Positions 48,153 to 57,899 of a DNA stretch of 64,000 bases are shown here, piece after piece; position 1 is the first letter of the stretch, and the number at the start of each line of letters is the position of its first letter. The DNA lies in contig JAQFVV010012418.1 in the NCBI GenBank assembly GCA_028023455.1, forward strand, positions 5,327,244-5,391,243, read 5' to 3'. The translations under genes were made by a program, and so were the position numbers. The notes below the pieces were generated by a model. That model saw nothing but the letters and a program-made list of their open reading frames with translations. It did not search any database and had not been told where the DNA came from. Source of the DNA: Epiperipatus broadwayi (Eukaryota > Onychophora > Udeonychophora > Euonychophora > Peripatidae).

Positions 48153-50934
48153 TAGTAGGCACTAAAACACGATCATTATTTAATATGCATCCGTTGCACA
48201 CAGACAGTCCTTCTCTGGCAATCCAGATGCTATGACTTAATTCACTGGGGCATCTAGATGGCCAACCTTTTCTTATCCAATTTATCAATTTCATGTATCC
48301 TTTATCATTCCTAGTCCAGTGCGCTATGACGTTGCTATTTATCCCTTCTGGATTTAGAGCGTCAACGTAGTTTATTTCCTTTATTTCATAAGTAATTTCC
48401 TTTACATCTGGCAATCTGGACAAAGCATCCGCATGACTGATCTTTTTTCCGGGTTTGTAAATTAACGTGAAATCATAATGCGACAATATATCTATCCATC
48501 GTAACATACGTGGGCTTGACGATTCATAAACATTTTTTACACAGCCGAAAATTCCCGTTAGAGGGCGATGATCGGTATAGATCGTGAATTTCCGTCCGTA
48601 TGCATATTGGTGGAACTTCTTTACCGCGAAAATCACTGCTAAAGCTTCCTTATCCACTTGACTGTAATTTTTCTCAGCTGGTGTTAGTACTCTCGAAGCA
48701 AACGCAATAGGACGTTCACCTTCATAACATGGATGAGAGAGGACAGCTCCGACGCCGTATTCCGATGCGTCTGCAGTAATACATAATTCCCAGTCATTCC
48801 GATAATGCACTAACAAACTTTCCGATGTCAGCAAGTCTTTTGCAGTTTCAAAAGCTTTATTTTGTTCTGTGCTCCATATCCAACGTTGTTTTTTCTTTAA
48901 CAACATGTATAGCGGTGATAGCACATGTGATTTCCCAGCTAAAAAACTTTCGTAGAAATTTAGCAGTCCTAAAAATGCTTGAAGTTCCTTCACGTTTTGG
49001 GGTTTTCTGGCATTTTTTATGGCTTTTACCTTTTCTGGGTCTGGGCGGCGTCCTTTTTCAGTTACGATGTGTCCGAGAAATTTAATTTCCTTCGCAGACC
49101 ATATACACTTTCCTACGTTTAATTTCGCTTTAGCTTGGTCTAACTTCGAACAAACCTGATCCACACGCTTTTCAAGCTCGTTTTCTGTCTCGCCAATGAC
49201 GAGAATATCGTCCAAGTACGGGATTACCCCGTCCATTGCTCTAAAAAGCATATCCATTTTTGCTTGAAACACGTTTGGTGCGATCGTTATTCCATACGGT
49301 AATTTATTGCACTTATATAAGCCTTTGTGCGTGGTTAACGTGAGTAGCTCTGCCGTCTCCTTAGTTACAGGAATCTGATGAAATGCTGTTTTCAGATCTA
49401 TTTTTGCAAAATATTTTGCCTTCTGTAATACTGCCAATACTTCTCGCACATTTGGAACGGGATAAGCTCCCTTATTTATATATTTATTTATTGTGAGACG
49501 ATAATCTCCACATAACCGTAAACTACCCTCTGGTTTCACAATCGTCACTATCGGGGTCGCCCACGACGACTCTTCCGTAGGTGTGAGAACTCCTTTAGCT
49601 ACAAGATCATTTAATTCTTTCTCTACTTTTTCTCTTATCGCAAACGGCACTTTTCGAGGTTTACATATAATTCCTTTTGCGTCTTTCACTAGTTCAATAT
49701 CCACTGGTCTAGTTCTAAATTCCGACACTCCAGGCCTAAACAATTCCGGGTATCGTTCTTTTATGGTAGTTTCTATACGGACCTTTTTTAATATTTCCAC
49801 ACGTATTCCCAAAGCCGCGAACCAATTTCTGCCGAGTAACGGGCTAATATTATTTTTTACTATATATAATTCTAGGAACTTATGTCTTTTATTCAACGTC
49901 ACTGGCACAGTAGCTTTCCCTTGAATATTTATTCTATTTCCGTTTATATCCGTGACAAACACATCTGCTTTCCGTAGCTTTAAGTTATTATCCCAGTCTT
50001 TTTTTATTTCCATCCAGTCTTTATGTGATATAATTGACAAGCCGGCACCGCTGTCCACTTCCATTGTCATCCGTTTATTGCAAATTTGCAATTCTACCCG
50101 AATGTTATCCAATTTGGTGTCGTCATTTCTAATGGCCTTGATAGATACTTCACGTTCCACCTCACTCCGGGGCTTGTAATCTGATTTTTTTCTCGGATAT
50201 TCGCCGTCTCTGGAATGACACACAGCTGCTAAGTGCCCTCTAGTGTTACACATCCTGCAAACTTTGTCTTTATATCTGCAATTATTTTTCAAGTGTCCTA
50301 TTTTTCCACAGCAATTACATGTTTGTTTCTTACTGTAGCCACTGGAGGTCGCGATATTATTTCTTTCCCTTTCTATACTGAAGGCTATTTTTTCTGGGAT
50401 TTTTGCCGTAGTGTACTCCGATGCCATATTTAACATGGCCTCCTGTGCAACGCATTTTTCCATGGCCGTTTTGTAATTTAAATCGGAATCACTCAAAAGC
50501 ACTTTCCTAAATTTATCATCTGACATGCCGTATAGGAATTGTTCTAACAGAGAGTCATTTATTTCTTGTCCGAATTCACAATCCTTCGCTAATTTTCTCA
50601 ATGCGAGGTCATAATCCACATATTTTTCCTGCGGTAATTGCGTTCTGCTTCTTAATCTCAGACGCGCTATCCACTTTGATGTCTTCGGTACGAAATATGC
50701 ATTTAGTCTCTCTATGAACTCCTGGTAAGGTAGGTCTTCCGGACGCTTTGGATCGGTAAGCCTATTTGCCAATTGGATCATGTCTTGACCCGCGAAATAT
50801 AAAAGAGTAGCAATTTTATAGCGGTCCTCTTCGATTTTGTTTATGAAGAAATAATATTCCACTTGTGCTATGTAAGTTTTCCAGGAGTCGCTGTTATTTA
50901 CATCGAACTCACGTATTGCCGTACCTGCCGCCAT
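48118..50934 (-). CDS. Gag-protease-RT-RNase H polyprotein of the young gypsy element (938 codons)
   Basis: One continuous frame with no stop between gag and pol. Order: capsid-like region (1-190); two CX2CX4HX4C zinc knuckles (C206-C219 and C226-C239); aspartic protease with DSG at 294-296 and the LLGRNWF block near 366; reverse transcriptase with KIDLKTAFHQ (Asp513) and YLDD (573-576); connection LQAFLGLLNFYESF (651-664); RNase H with Asp722, Glu763 and Asp788. The ATG at 50934 follows an A-rich leader. The frame ends at 48118, just after a run of nine A on the sense strand (48137-48145), while integrase continues in another frame. All catalytic residues seen are intact. This is a Ty3/gypsy arrangement; the fused gag-pro-RT frame makes internal gag/pol frameshifting unnecessary. 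Confidence 0.95.
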   Translation of the reverse strand: MAAGTAIREFDVNNSDSWKTYIAQVEYYFFINKIEEDRYKIATLLYFAGQDMIQLANRLTDPKRPEDLPYQEFIERLNAYFVPKTSKWIARLRLRSRTQLPQEKYVDYDLALRKLAKDCEFGQEINDSLLEQFLYGMSDDKFRKVLLSDSDLNYKTAMEKCVAQEAMLNMASEYTTAKIPEKIAFSIERERNNIATSSGYSKKQTCNCCGKIGHLKNNCRYKDKVCRMCNTRGHLAAVCHSRDGEYPRKKSDYKPRSEVEREVSIKAIRNDDTKLDNIRVELQICNKRMTMEVDSGAGLSIISHKDWMEIKKDWDNNLKLRKADVFVTDINGNRINIQGKATVPVTLNKRHKFLELYIVKNNISPLLGRNWFAALGIRVEILKKVRIETTIKERYPELFRPGVSEFRTRPVDIELVKDAKGIICKPRKVPFAIREKVEKELNDLVAKGVLTPTEESSWATPIVTIVKPEGSLRLCGDYRLTINKYINKGAYPVPNVREVLAVLQKAKYFAKIDLKTAFHQIPVTKETAELLTLTTHKGLYKCNKLPYGITIAPNVFQAKMDMLFRAMDGVIPYLDDILVIGETENELEKRVDQVCSKLDQAKAKLNVGKCIWSAKEIKFLGHIVTEKGRRPDPEKVKAIKNARKPQNVKELQAFLGLLNFYESFLAGKSHVLSPLYMLLKKKQRWIWSTEQNKAFETAKDLLTSESLLVHYRNDWELCITADASEYGVGAVLSHPCYEGERPIAFASRVLTPAEKNYSQVDKEALAVIFAVKKFHQYAYGRKFTIYTDHRPLTGIFGCVKNVYESSSPRMLRWIDILSHYDFTLIYKPGKKISHADALSRLPDVKEITYEIKEINYVDALNPEGINSNVIAHWTRNDKGYMKLINWIRKGWPSRCPSELSHSIWIAREGLSVCNGCILNNDRVLVPTNGRKKNLKLIA
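48137..48145 (-). promoter_or_regulatory. A9 run at the RNase H/integrase frame boundary
   Basis: Nine consecutive A on the coding strand. Homology passes from the upstream frame to the integrase frame exactly here, requiring a net +1 shift (one base skipped). It could be a slippery site, a recent inactivating one-base insertion, or a homopolymer sequencing error. Confidence 0.7.
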
Positions 50935-50972
50935 TTTTTTTTTTTCTTGTGCGTCGCTTAACTTACGGTTCT

Positions 50973-50990
50973 ATCCTGACGACTGCGCCA
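50973..50990 (-). promoter_or_regulatory. Primer-binding site, tRNA-Ser-like
   Basis: The minus strand reads TGGCGCAGTCGTCAGGAT starting 3 nt inside the 5' LTR. The first 11 bases complement the 3' end of insect-type tRNA-Ser (...CGACTGCGCCA), as in the 17.6/297 group, and AGGAT matches further on. The tRNA identity is from memory of the family. Confidence 0.75.
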
Positions 50991-50993
50991 CTC

Positions 50994-51339
50994 TGCTATG
51001 TCTGAGGGTTACTCTATGAGAGAGAACCAGTCAGCAAGCATAATAATAATCCAGGGTTTTCACAGATAGCAAATTATCACTCTTACAATTAGAGGATGGG
51101 TTCTTCTTGGAGACTAGATATCCTTCCAAGGCGTTGACTACTTTTACACACGTGAACCTGGACACAAGAGAGTGTAGATCGTTCTACCATGCTATTTATA
51201 TCCATGCTTATCGATCTGTCATGTCTGGTCTGGATAAACGATAGCAGCGCTCTCTTTATATTTATTTAACAGAGTAATCCATAAGCAGGTATGTAGTTTT
51301 TACGTATTTATACTTAAGTCTGTAGGTGGGTATATCGCA
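50994..51339 (-). repeat. 5' LTR of the young gypsy element
   Basis: 346 bp; carries the promoter for minus-strand transcription. Differs from the 3' LTR at 51249 (G versus A) and 51303 (C versus T). Confidence 0.97.
51254..51260 (-). promoter_or_regulatory. Candidate TATA box in the 5' LTR
   Basis: The minus strand reads TATAAAG about 80 bp into the LTR, the expected U3 position. No initiator element could be confirmed. Confidence 0.45.
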
Positions 51340-51344
51340 GTAAC

Positions 51345-52240
51345 AATTCATTTGTCTGCAGACTTTCACTTTTAACTAAGAAGTATCATCACTATTTTTC
51401 AATTTATTTATTATTTTCAACTTTTTAGACACTCCTCTCCTTGATTTACTCTTTCACTGTAAATCTTGCTTTGTCTTTTGTCTCTTACACAACTTTGACA
51501 AGGGACCTTTCAGTCCAGAATTAAAACATCTCATTTTGAATCTGCAGTTAGGTTTTAAATTTGTGGTTTTTGGTTTTTTACTCATTTCTGAAGAATCACT
51601 CTCTTTTGCATTTCTGAGTTTTCATGTGGTCTACCATGGCTTCATAAATTAATAAGTTCCATGTGACCTTGTACATTACATCCTTCTCACTTAGTAATAT
51701 TTCTTTAAGCTTTATGTCTCTTATTTCCCATAGTGGCTGATCCAGCATTTCATCGAGAAAATTCTTAAATTTGCAATTCTTTGCCAATGTTCATTGGACC
51801 AAATCATATTGGTGTATATTTTCATTTTGCGACTGTATTACTCCCTCGAAAATGAAGATGCACAGTAAATGGTGATATTATGGGTTTAAAATATGTATTT
51901 AGTTTTATCAGTAACTTTTCACATGGTATTTCTTCAGGCAGCTTGAGATCACATAGTTTGCCACATTTAAACATCTTTGCTGGACATCCGTAATAGAATT
52001 GCAACTTTATCTTATCATTCCATTCGTAAGCATGTACTTTTCAATGTGATTCATATATATTTGCCATTGACCCAGATTTTGCATATCAAATGTTTTCATA
52101 TTGTTATGCATTTTCAGTTCACTGCAATGCTAAATTTAATATCTCAAACTAATCCTTTATTTATGCTTCCAGGTTAAACTGTTGATCTGCATCAAATAAT
52201 ATATCCAGTTTCGTGGGTAAAATCCTGTCAACTTGCATCA
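51345..52240 (-). pseudogene. Gag remnant of the old gypsy element, right of the young insertion
   Basis: Minus-strand blocks in canonical gag order: KLCDLKLPEEIPCEKLLIKL then NTYFKP near 51960-51880 (young element: ANRLTDPKRPEDLPYQEFIERLNAYFVPK); NCKFKNFLDEMLDQ and KLKEILLSEKDVMYK near 51780-51690 (young: DCEFGQEINDSLLEQF, KFRKVLLSDSDLNYK); NCRFKMRCFNSGLKGPLSKLC near 51545-51490, a decayed zinc knuckle; and SDDTS near 51390. Frames shift between the blocks. The young element inserted just after this. Confidence 0.82.
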
Positions 52241-52241
52241 A

Positions 52242-52259
52242 ATAATATATTCAGAGCCA
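52242..52259 (-). promoter_or_regulatory. Candidate primer-binding site of the old gypsy element
   Basis: Immediately inside the old 5' LTR the minus strand reads TGGCTCTGAATATATTA. The TGG start fits a tRNA CCA end; the tRNA is not identified and the site may be mutated. Confidence 0.4.
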
Positions 52260-52721
52260 TGCAGTCAGTTGGGTGGATAATTATATTTTTTAAATAAGAA
52301 AAAAACTACAAAACTTAAATAAAACATCAAAAGTTTATTTACTTTGAATAATATTTGTATTAGTAAAATATTAGAATTTTCTGCTAATTGAAAACAAGAT
52401 CGCTTAGATTTCTTTAAAGTTCATATCTCCTTAGAGATTCAATATTATAAATACTATTTATTCTATAACTTGTAACTCTATAATTTTATAAGCACAATTT
52501 TCTCACACACATAATTTCAACATAGTCCAATTAGACTTTTGACTAGTGCTCTTCTTTATTTAATTTTTACAACTTCACTGTCACTAGTTTACTTTTTCTT
52601 CTCTTAATTCTTCTGCAGACTTTTTATCAGGTTTGCTAATTTGCATAGTCAACTTCTTTGCATATAAATTAGTAGTTTCTTTATTTTATTTCTAGAGTAG
52701 TCTAAATATCAACATTAAATG
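52260..52721 (-). repeat. 5' LTR of the old gypsy element
   Basis: Starts TGCAGTCAGTTGG and ends near ATATCAACATTAAATG, aligned throughout with 45075-45609 but 73 bp shorter through deletions. The strong divergence between the pair contrasts with the nearly identical LTRs of the nested element. Target duplication not resolvable. Confidence 0.8.
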
Positions 52722-53308
52722 GGCTCCCCTATATGTTGACAATGGAAACTAATAATAAGATGTATTAGATTAAACAATGAATTTATAAATAGATAAATTA
52801 TTTTTGAAAAAAAATCTACAACTCTTAGATTAAAGAAAATTCAAATTCACCAAAGTGAAAGTGGGCCTGGGGTTAATGCTTTCATGTGGTGAGGAAGGGG
52901 GTTAATTCGTGATAAAAATACTTTAAAATGTTTTTTAAAAAAATTATCTCATTTGCAAATATTGTTTTCCAATTATTTTAGGTCACGATAGATTTTCGTT
53001 AAAATTTTTATTTATTTTGAATGAGAATTGACTAAAAAAAATACATTTAAGAAAATATTTTTTTGCATTATAAATAATTATTTGTAAATTTATTATTTGC
53101 AACTTTATTGCATGAATATTTGAGAACACAAAATAAAATAGATGTAACTAAAAAAAAAAAAAATTTTATTTCCTTGACTGTTTTATTGCAAATCTGTTAA
53201 TAATATCGCCGTAATTCATTCTTTTTTGCGAATTCTGATTCAATAGATAAAATTGCTAATGAAGAGAATCATTCTTAATCTATGCTGATTTCATATTAAT
53301 ATGACCAG
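52722..53308. other. AT-rich stretch, possible intron
   Basis: No gene or repeat recognised. It ends in a plausible splice acceptor (TTAATATGACCAG) before the candidate exon. Confidence 0.4.
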
Positions 53309-53461
53309 GATATTGAGAAAGATTTAGCGTACACATTATACGAAGCTGAAAAATCTACGTCTTCGCACAACCAGGGCTTCTACAATCGTTACTTCGACAT
53401 GATAGGATCTTCAAATTACAGAATTTTATCAGAAAAAAAACCCAAACATATTTACGTTTAA
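53309..53461 (+). CDS. Candidate terminal coding exon of an unknown host gene
   Basis: After an AG acceptor at 53307-53308 a 50-codon frame runs to TAA at 53461. It begins DIEKDLAYTLYEAEKS and contains HNQGFYNRYFDMIGS, with residue composition unlike random AT-rich DNA and GC content above both flanks. The same frame has a stop (TGA) in the last bases before the acceptor, consistent with an intron. AATAAA-containing sequence lies within 100 bp downstream (CAAATAAATAA near 53549). No family is recognised. It could also be a fragment of an unknown transposon protein or chance. Confidence 0.4.
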   Translation, partial: DIEKDLAYTLYEAEKSTSSHNQGFYNRYFDMIGSSNYRILSEKKPKHIYV

Positions 53462-54302
53462 CAAGTAATAAAACATTTCATTTTTTGATTTTCGCTGAAA
53501 GCGTAGGATAATACCGCTGGATGATACACAATAGTTACTCTATCCAAATAAATAATTATCGTCTCTCACGTGATAGCGTCTAACCCAATGATAGTGAAGT
53601 TGTAATGTATCATGATTATATTCCTTGGGAAACTTATATGTGTAAAAAAAAAATTTATGAATGATAACTATACAAAAATATATGAAAAAAAAAAAAAAAT
53701 CGTTTATATTCATTAAAAAATTGTGAAAAATTTTCCACGAGAGCCAGCTCTCTAAAATTGTTTAGATGGAAATAAATTTAACAAGTTTTTTCCTTATATA
53801 CGAAATAGTTGTATAATATTTTTAATCTTCGGCGAATCATTTTATTCATTTCTGAAAGGTAATGCATACAATTTTCTTGCTGCTCGAAAATTTCTATAAT
53901 ATAATTTTAGATTTATAGAACATGCATATTTTTTCTGCAAGTAGCCGAATATACTTTTCATATACATATTTATGCGTTAATTTATTGTTAAGCAATTAAA
54001 ATTTTTCGTAATATTTCAATGGTCAATCTTTTTGGTTTATTCTGCCGTTTGTAAATTAATTTTTTATAACACTCTTAGTCAATCTAAAATAATAATAAAA
54101 AACTTTATCAATATTTTATTACAATTGTATGAATGCTTTTATTTTCATTATTAGATTTTTATTTTTAGTAATTTAGTTTTCATCTTTATTATTATTAGTT
54201 ATTACCCTACCACCACCACCTTTTTTTTTCTCTGTTTATTATTAATTTCATAAATTTGGTCCATTTCAGTTTTTATGATTTGTTATTGCTAATCCATTTT
54301 AG
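53462..54302. other. AT-rich stretch between candidate exons
   Basis: No recognised feature; long T and A runs, for example 53642-53700. The final bases TTGCTAATCCATTTTAG form a pyrimidine-containing acceptor. Confidence 0.4.
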
Positions 54303-54525
54303 CTGTCATAATTGGATTGATATATTTTGTAAGAGAAAAAGAAAATGAATTGGGAATTTTGAAAATATATCGAAATGATTGTGTAGAATTTTCAAGAGTT
54401 AAAACAAGAATAAAGTTGATAGACGGTTTTATGGAGGAAACAAAAACTATAACAATCATTCACAGAGAAGCTGTGAAATCGAAGGAATTACCGGGCTTGC
54501 CTATTGCTGAAAGTCTGAGAGTTGG
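54303..54525 (+). CDS. Candidate internal exon encoding a membrane segment and cytoplasmic start
   Basis: Bounded by an acceptor (CCATTTTAG) and a donor (GTTGG/GTATTT) with one open frame across 223 bp. It starts with a hydrophobic stretch VIIGLIYFV followed by charged REKENELG, as at the cytoplasmic end of a single-pass transmembrane helix. It then reads KIYRNDCVEFSRVKTRIKL, ETKTITIIHREAV and KELPGLPIAESLRVG. There is no ATG near the start, fitting an internal exon. The family is not recognised. Whether it belongs with the exon at 53309 is unclear, because that one ends in a stop. Confidence 0.4.
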
Positions 54526-55639
54526 GTATTTTTTTTATTTTAGTTTTATCCTCTAATAAGAATAATTAGCTATCTACCAACCTATATTGGATGAAACATT
54601 AAAACATCACATTATCATCATTTCTTATGTTTAAACAAGTTATTAAAATAAGTTGTTTCTGTATTGGATGACTGGACCGACTATCTAAAAGAAAAATCCT
54701 AATTCTTATTAGAAACAAAAATTCACTTGCCAGGAAGCCCTTAAGGAAGAGAACAATTATGAATATTTAAGAAGTAAAGGATGAATTAGAAAGCTAATCT
54801 TGATTGATATAACACTTGCCATGTAATAGATATCTAATTGTGATGATTTATATGTTTTAACATTTTGTTAGTTCCCGCTCAATTTTTTTTCCTTTTATTA
54901 AAGAAATATTTTATAACCTTTTTATAAAACTTTACATGTTTCATGATTATATACTAATTAGGACAGGAACAAACTATCAACTTTATATAATGAATATTAT
55001 GTAAATATATGTAACAAAGGCTGCAGAAAGGAGTTTGCTATTAACTGAAAGGAGACCCTTTGATTCTTCTTGGAGGCCTTAAAGGAACCGAGCAGGGCAA
55101 ATTTCTAAATATCCACTCCATACGTTCTTGGCGTTGCAGCTATTACTATGTGATTATTCATATAGTATACTGAAGCAATGGATCTGAAGTCCGATCCATG
55201 CTTCACAGCCTTCTATAAACTTAGTGTTATAGACCTGAATTAAGTTTATAGTCCAATATTAGCAGGGTTTTGCATTAAAGCTAAAATTAATTACGTTTAT
55301 ATAATTTGTATTGCATTTAAATATTTTGTTAAATAAATTCCATTCTAAGATTAGATTTCTGTTAATAAAAATTACTTGTAAAACCTATTAGTCAAACATA
55401 TATATACGTCAAGCATATATATATGAGTTAATGCAAAATTCTGCTGAAATAAATTGCTTATTTTATTAAAAGAAATAAGAGTGTATTTTTCTTTTTAAAT
55501 CTTGTTAAAATATTTAGTATGATTTGATTTTGAGATAAGCCTGCCAACATTTTCTAAAAGAATGTAATAAATGTGGTTATAATTTCTCCTTATTTGTAAT
55601 AATAAAAATACTTAATTGTAAATATTAGAGAAAAAAGAA
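54526..55639. other. Stretch without recognised gene
   Basis: Mostly AT-rich. A GC-richer patch at 55020-55160 (GGAGGCCTTAAAGGAACCGAGC) is unassigned. Confidence 0.4.
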
Positions 55640-56330
55640 TATAGTTAATAATAAATTTGGCTGAACGTTTTCGAGGAACCGTGCCTCATACTCATAGCCT
55701 TAGTGAAAATGTACTTAATATATGTAAATGAGAATATTCAAATGAGTTACTGTTACGTAGCCCATTTTTTCGAGATGTCGAAGCACGTGTCTCTTCTGTT
55801 GATTGCATGGATGTCTCTGTTAATGTAGAAAGCCTCCTTTATTTTTCTCCTGTAGTCGTTTGGTTCTGAGCATAAAATAACGGGGTTAGCGGGTATGAAA
55901 TTGTGCCCTGATTGTTTAGTATGTTCAAAAAATGCAGAAGATGTACTGCTGTTCGTTTGGGCTCTGTTGAAGGTGTACCGATGTTGAGCCAATCTGGTGT
56001 TAATTGTGGCTTTCGTTTCACCATAATATGTGGCGTGGCATCCGGCTTGGGGGCAGGAAATGGAGTACACCACATGTGGGGTGAGCGCTGGATCAATGTA
56101 GTCTTTGGAATTATTGATCAACCTATTAGTGTTGGGTGGAGTTCTGAATATTATGCTGAATTTGTTGCTTAAGGTTTTCGTTAGTTTGCTGGATATTTTA
56201 GGGATGTAGGGGACCGTTATTCTAGGTAGATTGGTGCGAGGCAATTTATCATCTATTGTGCTGTTGAATTTCATGACTTTCCTCCTAATGGTTTTGTATT
56301 TGAATCCTGCTGCCAATAGGTCTTTAATAT
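55640..56330 (-). mobile_element. 5'-truncated Penelope-like element
   Basis: The minus-strand 3' end of a Penelope-like element holds the endonuclease frame 56316-55753 and a 3' flank with GGCACGGTTCCTCGAAAACG on the minus strand near 55690-55660. The RT domain is missing upstream of about 56330, a typical 5' truncation from incomplete reverse transcription. Its endonuclease is far better preserved than the copy at 11.5 kb, so it is younger. Confidence 0.75.
55753..56316 (-). pseudogene. Penelope-like GIY-YIG endonuclease, largely intact frame
   Basis: A 187-codon continuous frame covering the end of RT/linker and the GIY-YIG nuclease. IFRTPPNTNRLINNSKDYI is the family linker; VVYSISCPQAGCHATYYGET supplies the GIY-like and YIG-like strands with a Cys pair. 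RLAQHRY carries the conserved Arg/His region, EHTKQSGH the EH...TGH-like block, and RRKIKEAFYINRD the R-KI-EA block with catalytic Glu. It ends ISKKWAT at a TAG-free downstream stop. It lacks an upstream RT and so cannot be a working element by itself. Product role: target nicking for retrotransposition. Confidence 0.85.
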
Positions 56331-57899
56331 AATTGTTTATATTTTAATTAGCCCATTCAAGGCAAATTAAAGATGGCTTTCTCTTTCTTTTTTAATTAAT
56401 AAAATTCAAACTTTAAAGAAAGAAATTTAGAAGAAAAAAGTAAAAGTTATTTTTAGAAAATGTTACTTTGAAATAAAGGAGTGTGGGTGAGCTTATCAAG
56501 ATCTAAGATCATACAAACAATAGAAGGTAGCTGAAAAAGAGGGTATAAATAAAAGTGAGAACAAAAGACTTGGATTATTCAGAGTTTTCTTGTTGGCATT
56601 TAGATTTCTCTTGGGAGAACTCTTTCAGATTTTGCTTGTGGAGATTTTATTCCAAAAAGTTAGACAACTGTCGTCTTCAAAATCATGGAGAAGTTTGAAC
56701 ATGCTCAAGCTAAAAGTCATATGAATTTGATGGATTCTACTATGCTTGGCTAGGCAAATAAATAGCTTTTCCTATCGCTGAGGTTCCTAAATACCATCAA
56801 AATGCCTTAGTATCCACTCAATAATCATCTGAACTCTGTGCCGTGTCTGTAGGACTTTTCGTGGAGCCATGCTACTTATTTCCACTTTCCTTGTCCAGGC
56901 AAATACCTATCGACGGTCGGATCAAGCCACGAACGCCGTAGGAAACATGACCAAGGAACCAGGACAGTAATCATATCTCTCCTCCATTGAACTATTTACT
57001 CATTACCCTTTTGTTCATACCTTTCTTAATTGAATTATATTTTGAATTGTTTTATTTAATGATATTTGTAATGTAACCATTTTTATTAGACTAGTCTTAA
57101 ATATATATATGTGTGATCATCTATCTATATTTAACCTTTTTTCCTTCGCTATTTTTCATTACTAACATGTGTAAATATTTTGTATTCCATTGCGGTTAAG
57201 TTTAAAAGTTAATTTTTTTCATTTAAAATCTCTTTCCAATTTTATTTATGTTTCTAAATTCCATACGAGTAAGTTTCCTTTGTTTGCCAACTTGATCTCC
57301 TCGATAACGCCTCTTTTGTCCGCCAGTAGTTTATTACGTATATCTGATTTAGCTATATACATCTTAAATAATTTTTAAACTGTCTGTTTTTAGCGCAAAG
57401 CAATTAGAAAATGCTTCGCGAAAGATTTTTACTATTGTACTTTATCGAGGAGATTCGAGTTGACAATTTTATTAAAATTGGAAAGAAAAGACTTAGACCG
57501 CAAAAATATTATATCGTTTAATCTGTTTTCATTGTCTAATTAGTTTTCATGAATTATGGGGAATAGCGGAGGCCATTAAATCATTATTATTTTAAAGTCA
57601 TTAATTAAATATCTTACTTAACTAACAAGCTTGAGTTTGCTAATTTTATTCTAATGCTTTATGTTACTTTTCCAATGATCCAGGCATGCAAAACACATGT
57701 TTCCTAGTACTTTTATGCACATTTAACTATTTAGCTCCGTAGGTATTCCCGTCCATGTCTCTACCGCTGAGGCTAAGCTTGGCCGGTTGAAAAATAATTT
57801 ATATATGGCTCAGATAATGTTATTGGTTCGTAATTAGCCTCGAGAATAGGCGAATAGAGCAGAGGTCATAGTATTTTTGATTTAATATCTCGCATATGG
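56331..57899. other. Stretch without recognised gene; possible LTR-like promoter
   Basis: No coding block. A TATAAATA box at 56545 followed by GC-richer sequence to about 56970, ending in CGACGGTCGGATC-type DNA, looks like an LTR or promoter relic, but no boundaries or duplicates were found. Confidence 0.35.

Larger units (their letters stand above)
46675..51339 (-). mobile_element. Young Ty3/gypsy LTR retrotransposon, 4665 bp, nested in an old one
   Basis: Complete minus-strand element: identical-length LTRs (46675-47020 and 50994-51339), TG...CA ends, perfect 5-bp duplication GTAAC (46670-46674 and 51340-51344), primer-binding site next to the 5' LTR, polypurine tract next to the 3' LTR, a gag-protease-RT-RNase H frame and an integrase frame. 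The two LTRs differ at only two positions (46930/51249 and 46984/51303), so insertion was recent. There is no envelope gene. Protein blocks place it in the Ty3/gypsy group. Its base composition is less AT-rich than the surroundings. Confidence 0.97.

Noticed and set aside
55655-55700. Hammerhead-like sequence on the minus strand of the truncated Penelope element (TGAGGCACGGTTCCTCGAAAAC)
   Set aside because: The CUGANGA core is not preserved (reads AGTATGA) and stem II cannot be drawn without using core bases. At best a dead relic.
56461-57000. Solo LTR suggested by TGTTAC start and TATAAATA
   Set aside because: No matching CA end with a duplication, and no second copy in the window.
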